NCBI GenBank assembly: GCA_965242785.1
Contig: CBDETA010000003.1
Span: 186,001 to 250,000, forward strand
Reading direction: 5' to 3'
Length of the DNA: 64,000 nucleotides
Source: Maricaulis sp965242785
Lineage (GTDB): Bacteria > Pseudomonadota > Alphaproteobacteria > Caulobacterales > Maricaulaceae
This document shows positions 35,783-44,377 of this stretch, in pieces. A program made the translations under genes and the position numbers. The first letter of the stretch is position 1, and each line of letters begins with the position of its first letter. The notes under the pieces were generated by a model. That model was given only the letters and a program-made list of their open reading frames with translations. It had not been told where the DNA came from and did no database searches.

Positions 35783-37357
35783 ATGACAGACGACATCATT
35801 TCCGACAATCACCAGAAACTCCTGATCATCGATTTCGGCAGCCAGGTGACCCAGCTGATCGCCCGCCGCGTGCGCGAGAGCGGTGTCTATTGCGAGGTCC
35901 ACCCCTATAACCGCGCCGACAAGGCCTTCATCGATGCGTTCGATCCGCGGGCGATCATCCTGTCCGGTTCGCCGCACTCCACGCACTGGGACAATTCCCC
36001 GCGCGCCGATGCCAGCGTCTTCACGCGCGGCCTGCCGGTCCTGGGCATCTGCTATGGCGAACAGACCATGTGCGCCCAGCTGGGCGGGGCGGTCGAAGCC
36101 TCCGACGAGCGCGAGTTCGGCCGTGCCGACATCACCCTGGTGGAGCAGAGCCCGCTGTTCGAGGGCTTCGGCCCGGTGGGTCACGAAGAGCGTGTGTGGA
36201 TGAGCCATGGCGACCGGGTCTCGGCCATTCCGGACGGGTTCAAGGTCATCGCCCGCTCGGGCAATGCTCCCTTTGCTGCCATCGCCGATGAGGCGCGCAA
36301 ATTCTATGGCGTGCAATTCCACCCGGAAGTGGTGCACACGCCGCGCGGGGCCAAGCTGCTGCAGAACTTCACTCACACGATTGCCGGGCTGACCGGTGAC
36401 TGGTCGATGAAGTCCTTCAAGGACGAAGCCATCGCCAAGGTGCGCGCCCAGGTCGGCGACAAGAAGGTCATCTGCGGCCTGTCCGGCGGCGTCGACAGTT
36501 CGGTGGTGGCGGTGCTGCTGCACGAGGCCATCGGCGACCAGCTGACCTGCGTCTTCGTGGACACCGGCCTGATGCGCCAGGGCGAGGCGGACGAGGTGGT
36601 GAGCCTGTTCCGCGAGCACTACAACATCCCGCTGGTCCATGCCGACGAGGAGAAGCTCTTCCTGGATGCGCTGGACGGGATCGAGGACCCGGAGAAGAAG
36701 CGCAAGACCATCGGCAAGCTCTTCATCGACGTCTTCGAGGCGCGCGCCAAGGAAGCCGGCGGCGCCGACTTCCTGGCCCAGGGCACGCTCTATCCGGACG
36801 TGATCGAAAGCGTGTCATTCGACGGCGGCCCCTCGGTCACCATCAAGTCGCACCACAATGTCGGCGGCCTGCCGGAGCGCATGAACATGCAGCTGGTCGA
36901 GCCGCTGCGCGAACTGTTCAAGGACGAGGTGCGCGCGCTGGGCCGCGAGCTGGGCCTGCCGGAAGCCTTTGTCGGCCGCCACCCCTTCCCGGGACCGGGC
37001 CTGGCCATCCGCATCCCCGGTGCCGTCTCCAAGGAGAAGGCCGACATCCTGCGCAAGGCCGACGCCATCTATATCGACGAGATCCGCAAGGCCGGCCTCT
37101 ATGACAAGATCTGGCAGGCCTTCTCGGTCCTGCTGCCGGTGCGCACCGTCGGCGTGATGGGCGATGAACGCACCTATGACCACGTCCTCGCCCTGCGCGC
37201 CGTGACCTCGGTCGACGGCATGACGGCCGACTACTATCCGTTCGAGCATGATTTCCTGGGCCGGGTCGCCACGCGGATCATCAATGAATGCCGCGGGGTG
37301 AACCGGGTGGTTTATGATGTGACGAGCAAGCCGCCGGGGACGATTGAGTGGGAGTAG
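35783..37357 (+). CDS. guaA: GMP synthase (glutamine-hydrolysing)
   Basis: 524-residue enzyme that aminates XMP to GMP. The N-terminal class I glutamine amidotransferase domain has GICYGEQ with the catalytic Cys and HPEVVHT with the His-Glu pair. The ATP pyrophosphatase domain starts with the PP-loop SGGVDSS at about residue 233, and the C-terminal dimerisation domain ends with the typical KPPGTIEWE. No good ribosome-binding site lies close to the ATG, but a GGGAG plus hairpin lies upstream, so translation may depend on that structure. Confidence 0.97.
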   Translation: MTDDIISDNHQKLLIIDFGSQVTQLIARRVRESGVYCEVHPYNRADKAFIDAFDPRAIILSGSPHSTHWDNSPRADASVFTRGLPVLGICYGEQTMCAQLGGAVEASDEREFGRADITLVEQSPLFEGFGPVGHEERVWMSHGDRVSAIPDGFKVIARSGNAPFAAIADEARKFYGVQFHPEVVHTPRGAKLLQNFTHTIAGLTGDWSMKSFKDEAIAKVRAQVGDKKVICGLSGGVDSSVVAVLLHEAIGDQLTCVFVDTGLMRQGEADEVVSLFREHYNIPLVHADEEKLFLDALDGIEDPEKKRKTIGKLFIDVFEARAKEAGGADFLAQGTLYPDVIESVSFDGGPSVTIKSHHNVGGLPERMNMQLVEPLRELFKDEVRALGRELGLPEAFVGRHPFPGPGLAIRIPGAVSKEKADILRKADAIYIDEIRKAGLYDKIWQAFSVLLPVRTVGVMGDERTYDHVLALRAVTSVDGMTADYYPFEHDFLGRVATRIINECRGVNRVVYDVTSKPPGTIEWE

Positions 37358-37500
37358 GGGGAGTGACGCCGGCCCTGAAATGGGGCGGGATTTTCGTCTT
37401 CGGTGTGACGACGTTCGAACTCGGCTGAGCCCAGGCTTGGCAGGGCGCGTGGGGGCGCCCAGACTGTCCGTAGATGCCAGCCGGACAGGAGATCGAGACA

Positions 37501-38250
37501 ATGACGGTGTGGAAGGGTGTCGTCGGACTGGCGCTTCTGGCTTTGGTGTCCTGCGGTTCCGGGCCGCGTGCCGATGCCGGGGTGTCGGTACCGGGCGAGA
37601 CAGGCGCGCGCCACCGGCTGGTCTTTGTCGGGGATTCCTGGACTGTGGGCTATGGCAATCTCTCTGACAGCCGCGATTGCAGCGAGGCGGAGGTGGCAGC
37701 GCTGACGGATACGGCACAGGGCCTGGCCGGGCAGGTCGCCGCGGCGCTGGATGCCGACTACCAGGTGATGGCCATCTCCGGACGGGGTGTGGTGCGCAAC
37801 TACGCCGGCGGCGGCGATCTGACCTTGCCGCAGGCCTATGTGCGTGTGCTCCGGGGCCAAGATGACGTGGCCACGGATGCGGATGCGCCTGTCGACGCGA
37901 TCTTCATCTCCCTGGGCACCAATGACTTTTCCACGCCACTGCAGCCCGATGAGCCCTGGTCCGATCGGGACGCGCTGATGGCGGACTATGTCGCCACCTA
38001 TGCCGGTTTCGTGGAGGGCTTGCAGGGCGAGCATCCCGGTGCGCGCATCCTCCTGTGGGCCGACACCGCCAATGCGGCGGTCTGGTCGGGTACGCAGGCC
38101 GTTGCGGAGCGGCTGGCGCCGGCGGGGAGCGAGGCGATCCGGTTGGTGCCGGTGTCGGGTCTGACGCTGGAGGGTTGCCACTGGCACCCGGGACGCGAGG
38201 ACCACGCCCGGATTGCCCGGGCGCTGGTCGACGCCTTCGGGGCGGACTAG
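37501..38250 (+). CDS. SGNH/GDSL hydrolase-type lipoprotein
   Basis: 249 residues with a signal sequence and lipobox LVSC (Cys18), suggesting a lipoprotein. SGNH esterase blocks are visible: VFVGDSWTVGYG (nucleophile Ser), ISGRG (Gly), SLGTNDF (Asn), and HWHPGREDH near the C terminus (catalytic Asp/His). It resembles carbohydrate esterases that deacetylate polysaccharides, but the substrate is unknown. GGAG lies upstream of ATG 37501. Its stop shares CTAG with the convergent GST gene. Confidence 0.85.
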   Translation: MTVWKGVVGLALLALVSCGSGPRADAGVSVPGETGARHRLVFVGDSWTVGYGNLSDSRDCSEAEVAALTDTAQGLAGQVAAALDADYQVMAISGRGVVRNYAGGGDLTLPQAYVRVLRGQDDVATDADAPVDAIFISLGTNDFSTPLQPDEPWSDRDALMADYVATYAGFVEGLQGEHPGARILLWADTANAAVWSGTQAVAERLAPAGSEAIRLVPVSGLTLEGCHWHPGREDHARIARALVDAFGAD

Positions 38251-38846
38251 GCCAGCAGGGCGCTGTCGCGTTCCAGCGTGCGCTGGATTGCGGGGCGGGC
38301 GGCGCAACGTTCGACCCAGTCGCGGATTTCCGGATGGTCGCCCAGGAGGCCGGTGAACCATTGGAAGGGGCTGGAACAAAGCAAGTCGGCGGCGGAATAG
38401 TGTTCGCCCAGCAGCCAGGGACCCTTGCGCAGGGCTGCGGTGAGGCGGGCGAGCATCGTGTCCATGTCGCGCAGGCTGCCGGTGATGACCGGATGGCTCA
38501 CCCCGGCCGCTTGCAGGATGAAGAGCGGCTCCATCACGCCCTGATAGTAGAACAGCCAGGACAGGTATTCGCCGCGGCCGGGACTGCCCTGGATCGGGCC
38601 GAGTCCGGCTTCGGGGTGTTTGTCGGTGAGATACAGGGTGATGGCGCCGCGCTCGCGCACGGTTTCGGCGCCATCCACCAGGAAGGGCACCTTGCCTTCG
38701 GGGTGCGGATTGGCCGGATCAGGCGCGCCGGACCCGTCCGCGCGGGCGACCGAGACCTGGCGGATATCGACATCCGCGCCGAGCTCGTCGATCAGGGTGA
38801 CGATGCCGGACGAGCGGCTCATCGGGGCGTGGAAGAGGGTGGGCAT
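38247..38846 (-). CDS. glutathione S-transferase
   Basis: 199 residues of the GST fold: an N-terminal thioredoxin-like domain (LFHAPMSRSSGIVTLIDELG, then GKVPFLVDG with the cis-Pro and ESA-like ETVRERGAITLYL) and an all-helical C-terminal domain ending in RPAIQRTLERD. It conjugates or reduces small electrophiles with glutathione. ATG 38846 was chosen for the AAAGGA upstream and because the GST N terminus begins there; the frame continues upstream. It is divergent from the WYL regulator at 38920, which probably controls it. Confidence 0.9.
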   Translation of the reverse strand: MPTLFHAPMSRSSGIVTLIDELGADVDIRQVSVARADGSGAPDPANPHPEGKVPFLVDGAETVRERGAITLYLTDKHPEAGLGPIQGSPGRGEYLSWLFYYQGVMEPLFILQAAGVSHPVITGSLRDMDTMLARLTAALRKGPWLLGEHYSAADLLCSSPFQWFTGLLGDHPEIRDWVERCAARPAIQRTLERDSALLA

Positions 38847-38919
38847 GGCGTTTGTCCTTTGTTTTGTGAGGCTCCCTGTTCTAGACACGCCCTGCTGACA
38901 GATTGCGGCAGGAGGAAAT

Positions 38920-39618
38920 ATGGCCCGGACGGACCGGCTGATGCGCCTGATCGACCTCATGCGTCGCCTGCCGGCCCCGGTCACGGCAGCGCGCCTGGCC
39001 GAGGAGACCGATGTCTCGCTGCGCCAGCTCTATCGTGACATCGCCACGCTGCGGGCCGGCGGTGCGCTGATCGATGGCGCGGCCGGGGTCGGCTATACGC
39101 TGACCGAGGATCCGGCCCTGCCGCCGCAGAGTTTTTCGCGGATGGAGATCGAGGCGCTGACCCTGGCGGTCAGCTCGCTGGAGCGGATCGGTGATGCAGC
39201 CCTGACCCGGGCCGGCAAGGATGCGCTGGCGCGGATCATCGCGACCCTGCCAGACCGCCAGGCACGCCAGGCGCTGCATTCGGCCGTGCGGGCCTGGTTC
39301 CCGCCCGATGACCGGCCGGCGGTGACCATCGATCTCGACCTTCTGCGCCGGGCCCTGTGGGAGGAGAGCAGCGTCGTGATGCACTATCGCGACATGAAGG
39401 ACGCCCGCACCGAACGCGCGATCTGGCCGCTGGGCCTGTCCTATGGCGAGGGCACGCTGATGCTGCTGGCCCATTGCCGCCTGCGCATGGACTTTCGGGT
39501 CTTCCACGTCGCCCGGATCGAGAGCCTGGCTGCGGGTGGCGAGAGCTTCCGGCCGCGCCGGGTCGGCCTGTTGCGGGAGTATGCGGCGATGCGGCGGCGG
39601 GCCGCTGCAACGATCTGA
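38920..39618 (+). CDS. YafY-type WYL-domain transcriptional regulator
   Basis: 232 residues. An N-terminal winged helix (LIDLMRRLPAPVTAARLAEETDVSLRQLYRDI, with the HTH at about 22-42) is followed by the WYL domain (GLSYGEGTLMLLAHCRLRMDFRVFHVARI at about 171-199), which senses an unknown ligand. The protein faces the GST gene with a 73-base intergenic region. AGGAGGAAAT lies just before ATG 38920. No terminator is clear before the csp region. Confidence 0.9.
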   Translation: MARTDRLMRLIDLMRRLPAPVTAARLAEETDVSLRQLYRDIATLRAGGALIDGAAGVGYTLTEDPALPPQSFSRMEIEALTLAVSSLERIGDAALTRAGKDALARIIATLPDRQARQALHSAVRAWFPPDDRPAVTIDLDLLRRALWEESSVVMHYRDMKDARTERAIWPLGLSYGEGTLMLLAHCRLRMDFRVFHVARIESLAAGGESFRPRRVGLLREYAAMRRRAAATI

Positions 39619-39643
39619 CCGGAAAAGACCAGCCGGGCCCCCG

Positions 39644-39675
39644 CCTTGCTTTGAACACGGTTTGCGCCCATAAGG
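39644..39675 (+). promoter_or_regulatory. possible csp promoter and 150-base leader
   Basis: TTGCTT at 39644 and CATAAG at 39667 lie 17 bases apart, about 150 bases before the cold-shock gene. Long untranslated leaders are usual for cspA-type genes; the boxes themselves are weak. Confidence 0.25.
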
Positions 39676-39820
39676 CGGCTACTCGATCTTGAATGCCGAA
39701 TCTTCCGGTCGCGGCTTTGTCCGCCTCTCTGACGCTCTTCCTTCCAAAATCGACACTGGGCTCCCTCGGCATCCGGCTGTTTGGGCCCGCCTTCACGTGA
39801 CTGATTGAAAGGATCTCGTC

Positions 39821-40030
39821 ATGGCTACTGGTACCGTTAAATTCTTCAATACCACCAAAGGCTTCGGCTTCATCGCTCCGGATGATGGCGGCACGGACGT
39901 GTTCGTGCACGCAACCGCCGTCGAGCGCGCCGGTTTGCCGCCGCTGTCGGAAGGCCAGAAGATCAGCTTCGAAGTCGTTGCTGACAAGCGTTCGGGCAAG
40001 AGCGCGGCCGACAATCTGCAAGCGGTCTAG
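39821..40030 (+). CDS. cold-shock domain protein (CspA family)
   Basis: 69-residue single-domain RNA/DNA chaperone. RNP1-like KGFGFIAPDD and RNP2 VFVHATAVE are present, and the protein starts with MATGTVKFFNTTKG as usual. AAAGGA lies 7 bases before ATG 39821. A 150-base leader precedes it and two hairpins follow. Confidence 0.95.
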   Translation: MATGTVKFFNTTKGFGFIAPDDGGTDVFVHATAVERAGLPPLSEGQKISFEVVADKRSGKSAADNLQAV

Positions 40031-40037
40031 TGACCGG

Positions 40038-40065
40038 CTGCCTGCGCGCCGGGTCCGGCAGGCAG
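40038..40065 (+). terminator. hairpin directly after the cold-shock gene
   Basis: Perfect 8-bp stem CTGCCTGC / GCAGGCAG with a 12-base loop, 8 bases after the csp stop. It has only a weak T-run (GTCTTTG), so it may stabilise the mRNA end rather than terminate. Confidence 0.55.
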
Positions 40066-40085
40066 GTCTTTGCATGAAAATCCAG

Positions 40086-40115
40086 AAAAGGGCCGGGCAT
40101 TGCTCGGCCCTTTTT
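40086..40115 (+). terminator. strong Rho-independent terminator after csp
   Basis: AAAAGGGCCG / CGGCCCTTTTT stem with a 9-base loop and a T-run, ending 27 bases before the start of the small gene at 40142. Confidence 0.88.
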
Positions 40116-40141
40116 GTTTTCTGACGGGAGAAAGCCTCATC

Positions 40142-40381
40142 ATGACCAAGACATCACCCTATGCCGACGTGTTCCGGACCAGCGCCAACGCGCCGAAGAA
40201 CAAGGCCGATGCAACGGATTTCGCTGTCCGCAGCATGCTGGAAGAAGAAGCGGCCGTGCGCGCAGCCAATCTGAAAAAGCAACGGGCGGCCCGTTTGGCC
40301 AAAGAAGCCGACGCTCCGCAGCCGGCTCCGGCCAAGAAGCCGGCCACCCGCCGCCCGGCCTTCCGCAAGGTTCCGGGCTGA
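40142..40381 (+). CDS. small basic uncharacterised protein downstream of csp
   Basis: 79 residues, not a named family. It is rich in Ala, Lys and Arg with a charged helical middle (MLEEEAAVRAANLKKQRAARLAKEA) and a Pro/Lys/Arg tail, compatible with a nucleic-acid-binding helper protein. GGGAGAAAG lies 6 bases before ATG 40142. It lies just after the csp terminator, so it is either read-through transcribed or has its own promoter. Its association with csp is by position only. Confidence 0.65.
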   Translation: MTKTSPYADVFRTSANAPKNKADATDFAVRSMLEEEAAVRAANLKKQRAARLAKEADAPQPAPAKKPATRRPAFRKVPG

Positions 40382-40405
40382 CGGCATTGCCTTGAGTGAC
40401 GGGTG

Positions 40406-41308
40406 CTAGCGCGCCCTGGCCGGGGCTTCGCGGGCAGTCGCGCAGCTCGGGTCGCGGCTGAACGCCTTGGCCAGGAAGCCCATGACAAGAGCAATCCGCT
40501 TGATATCGCGCAAATCGGGATGGGTGAGCACCCACAGTGTATTGCGCGGCGCCGTGTCGACCCGGAAACAGGTTTCAAGATCCGGACGGGCCAGATCATC
40601 CGGCAACAACGCCGGACCGTGCCCTGCAGCGGCCAGCGCCGCCAGCGTGGTCAGATCATCCGATCCGGTTCCGGAAAACCTCACACCGGCTTCCCGCGCG
40701 GTGCGATAGGCCGGAGAGGCCGCCAGCCCGCCCAATGGAGCCAGCAAGGAACCGTCCGGCAGGTCGGCCAGGTTGGCGACGGCGTCATGGCCTGAGCGCC
40801 AGGACGCTGCAGCAAATACCGACCATCCGATCGACAAAAGCCGGCGGCCCCACAAATGGTTCGGCGGAGCATCGGCGACGCGCAGGGCAATATCGGCTGA
40901 ACGATCAGCGAGATCGACGACCTGGTTCGAGGTCAACAATTCCACGTCCAGATCGGGATAGGCTTCGCTCAGCTCGCGCAGATAGCCGGGCAGGGCGCCG
41001 TCGGCAAAGCTGCGCGGCGCGGTTATGCGCACCACGCCACTGGCCGCGTCATCGCGACCGGCCACCCGCCGTTCGATGGCCTCGAAACCGCGGGCGATCT
41101 CCCGTGCCAAGGTGATGAACTCGCCCCCGGCATCCGTCAGCACATAGCGGCCGCGGATCCTGTCAAAAAGGCGGGTTCCCATGTCCGCTTCGAGCGCATG
41201 GATATGCCGGAACACCGTGGCGTGGCTCACCCCAAGAAGCGGCGCGGCCGCAACCAGAGATCCAGTCTCGCTGACCGCGAGAAAGATGCGTACGGCGTTC
41301 CAGTCCAT
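40406..41308 (-). CDS. LysR family transcriptional regulator
   Basis: 300-residue LysR regulator with an N-terminal HTH (SLVAAAPLLGVSHATVFRHIHALE at about 16-39) and an effector domain containing VRITAPRSFADGALPGYL. The first gene on the opposite side is a VOC protein at 41410, followed by a GST, so this regulator probably controls that pair. A dyad with a T-N11-A core lies in the 101-base region between them. Confidence 0.92.
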   Translation of the reverse strand: MDWNAVRIFLAVSETGSLVAAAPLLGVSHATVFRHIHALEADMGTRLFDRIRGRYVLTDAGGEFITLAREIARGFEAIERRVAGRDDAASGVVRITAPRSFADGALPGYLRELSEAYPDLDVELLTSNQVVDLADRSADIALRVADAPPNHLWGRRLLSIGWSVFAAASWRSGHDAVANLADLPDGSLLAPLGGLAASPAYRTAREAGVRFSGTGSDDLTTLAALAAAGHGPALLPDDLARPDLETCFRVDTAPRNTLWVLTHPDLRDIKRIALVMGFLAKAFSRDPSCATAREAPARAR

Positions 41309-41316
41309 GAATATTT

Positions 41317-41345
41317 CAATTCTGCAATGGTAATTTCCATAATTG
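41317..41345. promoter_or_regulatory. LysR-type operator candidate
   Basis: Nested dyad with outer arms CAATT (41317-41321) and AATTG (41341-41345) and inner ATGG-N6-CCAT (41327-41340). It contains a T-N11-A core and sits 9 bases before the LysR ATG and 65 bases before the VOC gene. Confidence 0.5.
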
Positions 41346-41409
41346 GCTATGTATCGCGAAAACGCAAGCTTCTACACAGCTCTCATCTCAAGTCCCACAG
41401 GAGTTTGGA

Positions 41410-41793
41410 ATGATTGGCTACATCACCCTCGGCACCGACGCGCTGGACCGCTCGGCCCGCTTCTACGACCGTCTGCTGGCTGGATTGAATGCGACCCGCC
41501 TGATGGAGGCCGAAGACTTCATCGTTTGGTCAAATGGAACCGGCGGCGGCTTTTCATTGCATCGCCCCGCCGACGGCAAGCCTTTCTCCGTTGGCAATGG
41601 CGGCATGATCGCCCTGCAGGTTACTGATGCGGAGACGGTCCGCCGCCTGCATGCGCGGGCGCTGGAGCTGGGCGCCGTTGATGAGGGCGCGCCAGGCTAC
41701 CGGGCGGACGGGTTCTACGCCGCCTATTTTCGCGATCTGGACGGCCACAAGCTGAATTTCCACACGTTGGAAGCCACGGACGGCGCCTCGTGA
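41410..41793 (+). CDS. VOC family (glyoxalase/dioxygenase-fold) protein
   Basis: 127 residues with the VOC beta-alpha-beta-beta-beta repeat: GYITLGTDALDRSARFYDRLL at the start and YAAYFRDLDGHKLNFHTLE near the end, the latter with metal-binding His/Glu as in lactoylglutathione lyase-like proteins. It overlaps the next gene (GTGA), a GST, which suggests a shared role in glutathione-dependent detoxification. CAGGAG precedes ATG 41410. Confidence 0.88.
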   Translation: MIGYITLGTDALDRSARFYDRLLAGLNATRLMEAEDFIVWSNGTGGGFSLHRPADGKPFSVGNGGMIALQVTDAETVRRLHARALELGAVDEGAPGYRADGFYAAYFRDLDGHKLNFHTLEATDGAS

Positions 41794-42481
41794 GCGAGCT
41801 GACGCTGATCGGCCATCGGCTGTGTCCCTACGTGCAACGCGTTGATATGGCGCTGCGCGAAGCGGGCCTGGCTTATCGCCGCGAAGACATCGAGCTGGAC
41901 CGGAAACCGGTCTGGCTCGGTGCCGTCTCGCCTGGCGGCACCGTGCCGGCGTTGCAGGCCGGCGATGACGGGTGGCTGTTCGAGTCGGCGGCAATCGTGC
42001 ATTACGTGGATCTCGTCTCCGGCGGCCGACTGAGCCCGCCTGACCCCTTGCAGCGAGCTCGGGCCGAAGCCTGGATGCGCGTCGGCGATGATCTCCTGCG
42101 TCGGATTGCCCGGATCATTTACCAGGATGACACCGAAGCTGCTCTGCAAGCCTCTCTCAGCGCCCTGGAAAGCGGTTTGAGTGGGATCGCCGAACGGGTC
42201 GTGCCGGCGCCCTATCTCTGCGGGGAGCGCTTTGGCCTTCTGGACATGGTTTACGTGACGATCTTCCGCTACCTGCCGGTCTTCGGCCTGTTGCGTGAGC
42301 CGGCGACCCGGACGCACTGGGTGGCCAGCTGGGCCGGCTGGTGGGATCGCGTCTCAATGCGCGACAGCGTGACCAGCAGCGTGCCGGACACATTCCAGGC
42401 CGAACTGGTTGACTTCATCATCGCCAAGCCCGGACACATTGCGGCGCGCCTTGCCGAGATCCAGCCCTGCGGGATCGTGCG

Positions 42482-42485
<4 letters not shown>
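41790..42485 (+). CDS. glutathione S-transferase
   Basis: 231 residues starting at GTG 41790 in a 4-base overlap with the VOC gene. The thioredoxin-like half begins LTLIGHRLCPYVQRVDMALREAGL, with a CPYV motif near the active site as in Omega/lambda-type GSTs; GGTVPALQAGD (cis-Pro) and WLFESAAIVHYVD (gamma-Glu binding) follow. The Cys at the active site suggests thiol transferase/deglutathionylation rather than conjugation. Its stop shares CTAG with the convergent gpx gene. Confidence 0.9.
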
Positions 42486-42961
<476 letters not shown>

Positions 42962-43019
42962 GCGTGGGCCTCCCTTTGCGGGCAGTGTGGACCGGGGCCG
43001 CGCCGGGGCAAAGCGGCGC

Positions 43020-43439
43020 TCACAGCCCGTGCGGTGCCGGGGGAAAGGCGCCACGCGCCGCAATCCGCACCAGACGCTGGAAGGTCGGGCATTCCATGTG
43101 GCTGGGCGCGCGGCACTCCACCGCGTGGCGCAGGCCGTCCCGCATGGCGGTAAGCTGCTGGATGGTGCGGTCCAGCGCGTCGGCCTTGATGCTGAGCCGG
43201 TCGCGATCAATGTGCGCCGGACCATCGGCCGGCAGCATGCCGGCGATCTCGTCGAGGGTGAAACCGCTGGCCCGGCCCAGCGCAATCAGGGCCAGCCGAT
43301 CGACCACGTCCGGATCGAACAGGCGTTTGAGCCCCTTGCGGCCGATCGAGCGGATCAGGCCGCGTTCCTCGTAATAGCGCAAGGTCGAGGCAGCGATGCC
43401 GGTGCGGCGCGAGACTGCGCTGATATCGAGATCTTTCAT
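43020..43439 (-). CDS. MerR family transcriptional regulator with CueR-like C-x7-C loop
   Basis: 139 residues. The MerR winged helix includes AVSRRTGIAASTLRYYEERGLI (about 8-29). A dimer helix (about 82-107) is followed by C109 and C117 in VECRAPSHMECPTF. This C-x7-C spacing equals the metal-binding loop of CueR, but the conserved Ser77 (monovalent) or Cys79 (divalent) of metal sensors is not evident, so the ligand is open: copper, thiol stress or a small molecule. It faces the methyltransferase gene across a SoxR-like dyad. Confidence 0.9.
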   Translation of the reverse strand: MKDLDISAVSRRTGIAASTLRYYEERGLIRSIGRKGLKRLFDPDVVDRLALIALGRASGFTLDEIAGMLPADGPAHIDRDRLSIKADALDRTIQQLTAMRDGLRHAVECRAPSHMECPTFQRLVRIAARGAFPPAPHGL

Positions 43440-43442
43440 GGC

Positions 43443-43473
43443 TTGACCTCAAGTTGCCTTGAAGTGGCAGCCT
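43443..43473 (+). promoter_or_regulatory. MerR-type promoter/operator (19-bp spacer) with SoxR-like dyad
   Basis: TTGACC (43443-43448), a 19-base spacer, then CAGCCT (43468-43473). The spacer contains CCTCAAGTTGCCTTGAAG (43447-43464), very close to the SoxR box CCTCAAGTTAACTTGAGG. The 19-bp spacing is the hallmark of promoters activated by MerR-family proteins, and it points rightward to the methyltransferase operon. Confidence 0.65.
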
Positions 43474-43516
43474 GTCCTCATCGCCGGCTTGCGGCAAGCA
43501 AAAAAGGATGAATGCC

Positions 43517-44377
43517 ATGTCAGTGAAATCCCCGCCCGGATCGCGCGAGGCGGCCCTGTGGGCCGGCCGTGCCGGGACTGTCTGGGCCGAAACGCAGGGC
43601 CTGATGGATGCGGTTCTGGCCCCGATGGAGACCTGTCTCACCCAGGCGATGGACGCTTCGGCCCGGCGCGTGCTGGATGTTGGCTGCGGCACCGGCGCGA
43701 CCCTGCTCGCCGCGGCAGAGCGGATCGGGCCGGACGGCCAGGCGACCGGGATCGATATCTCTCCGCCCATGCTGGCCCGGGCGCGCGAACGGGCTGAAGC
43801 GCGCGGCCTGACGGTGACCTTGATCGAGGCGGATGCGCAGCGGCATGATTTCGGCGGGCAGGCCTTTGATCTGATCCAGTCGCGCTTCGGCGTCATGTTC
43901 TTTGAAGACCCGGCGGCCGCCTTTGCCAATCTGCGCGCGGCGGCGAATACCGGTGCGAGCTTGCGCCTGTTGACCTGGCGCCGTCCGGACGAGAACCCGT
44001 TCATGATCACCGCCGGGAAGGCGGCCCGGGCCGAGTTGCCAGACCTGCCGGCACCGGTGCCGGGCACGCCGGGCCAGTTCGGGCTCAGCGACCCGGTGCA
44101 TGTCGAGCGCGTTCTGGCGCAGGCTGGCTGGGCGGACATTACGTTGATACCGGTCGATTTTGACTGCCGGTTCGCGGCAGACCAGCTGGAGACTTATGCG
44201 ACACGGCTGGGTCCGGTGGGGCGTGTTTGGGATCAGCTGGACGCGGGCATGCAGGCACGCCTGGCCGCGGCCCTGCATCAGGCCTTCCAGCCTTTTGTCT
44301 CCGACGGGCAGGTGCGGTTCACGGCTGCCTGCTGGTTGGTCGAGGCGCGCAATCTGGCGCGGGGAGGCCGGCAATGA
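43517..44377 (+). CDS. class I SAM-dependent methyltransferase under MerR control
   Basis: 286 residues with a Rossmann methyltransferase core: the SAM motif VLDVGCGTGATLLAAAERIG (about 54-73), GIDISPPMLARAR, then ADAQRHDF and FDLIQSRFGVMFF. It resembles the UbiE/COQ5-like or arsenite-type methyltransferase families, but the Cys triad of ArsM is absent. ATG 43517 was chosen for AAGGA 8 bases upstream; ATG 43508 is the alternative. Its stop overlaps the DUF2938 start (ATGA), making a two-gene operon opposite merR. Confidence 0.88.
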   Translation: MSVKSPPGSREAALWAGRAGTVWAETQGLMDAVLAPMETCLTQAMDASARRVLDVGCGTGATLLAAAERIGPDGQATGIDISPPMLARARERAEARGLTVTLIEADAQRHDFGGQAFDLIQSRFGVMFFEDPAAAFANLRAAANTGASLRLLTWRRPDENPFMITAGKAARAELPDLPAPVPGTPGQFGLSDPVHVERVLAQAGWADITLIPVDFDCRFAADQLETYATRLGPVGRVWDQLDAGMQARLAAALHQAFQPFVSDGQVRFTAACWLVEARNLARGGRQ

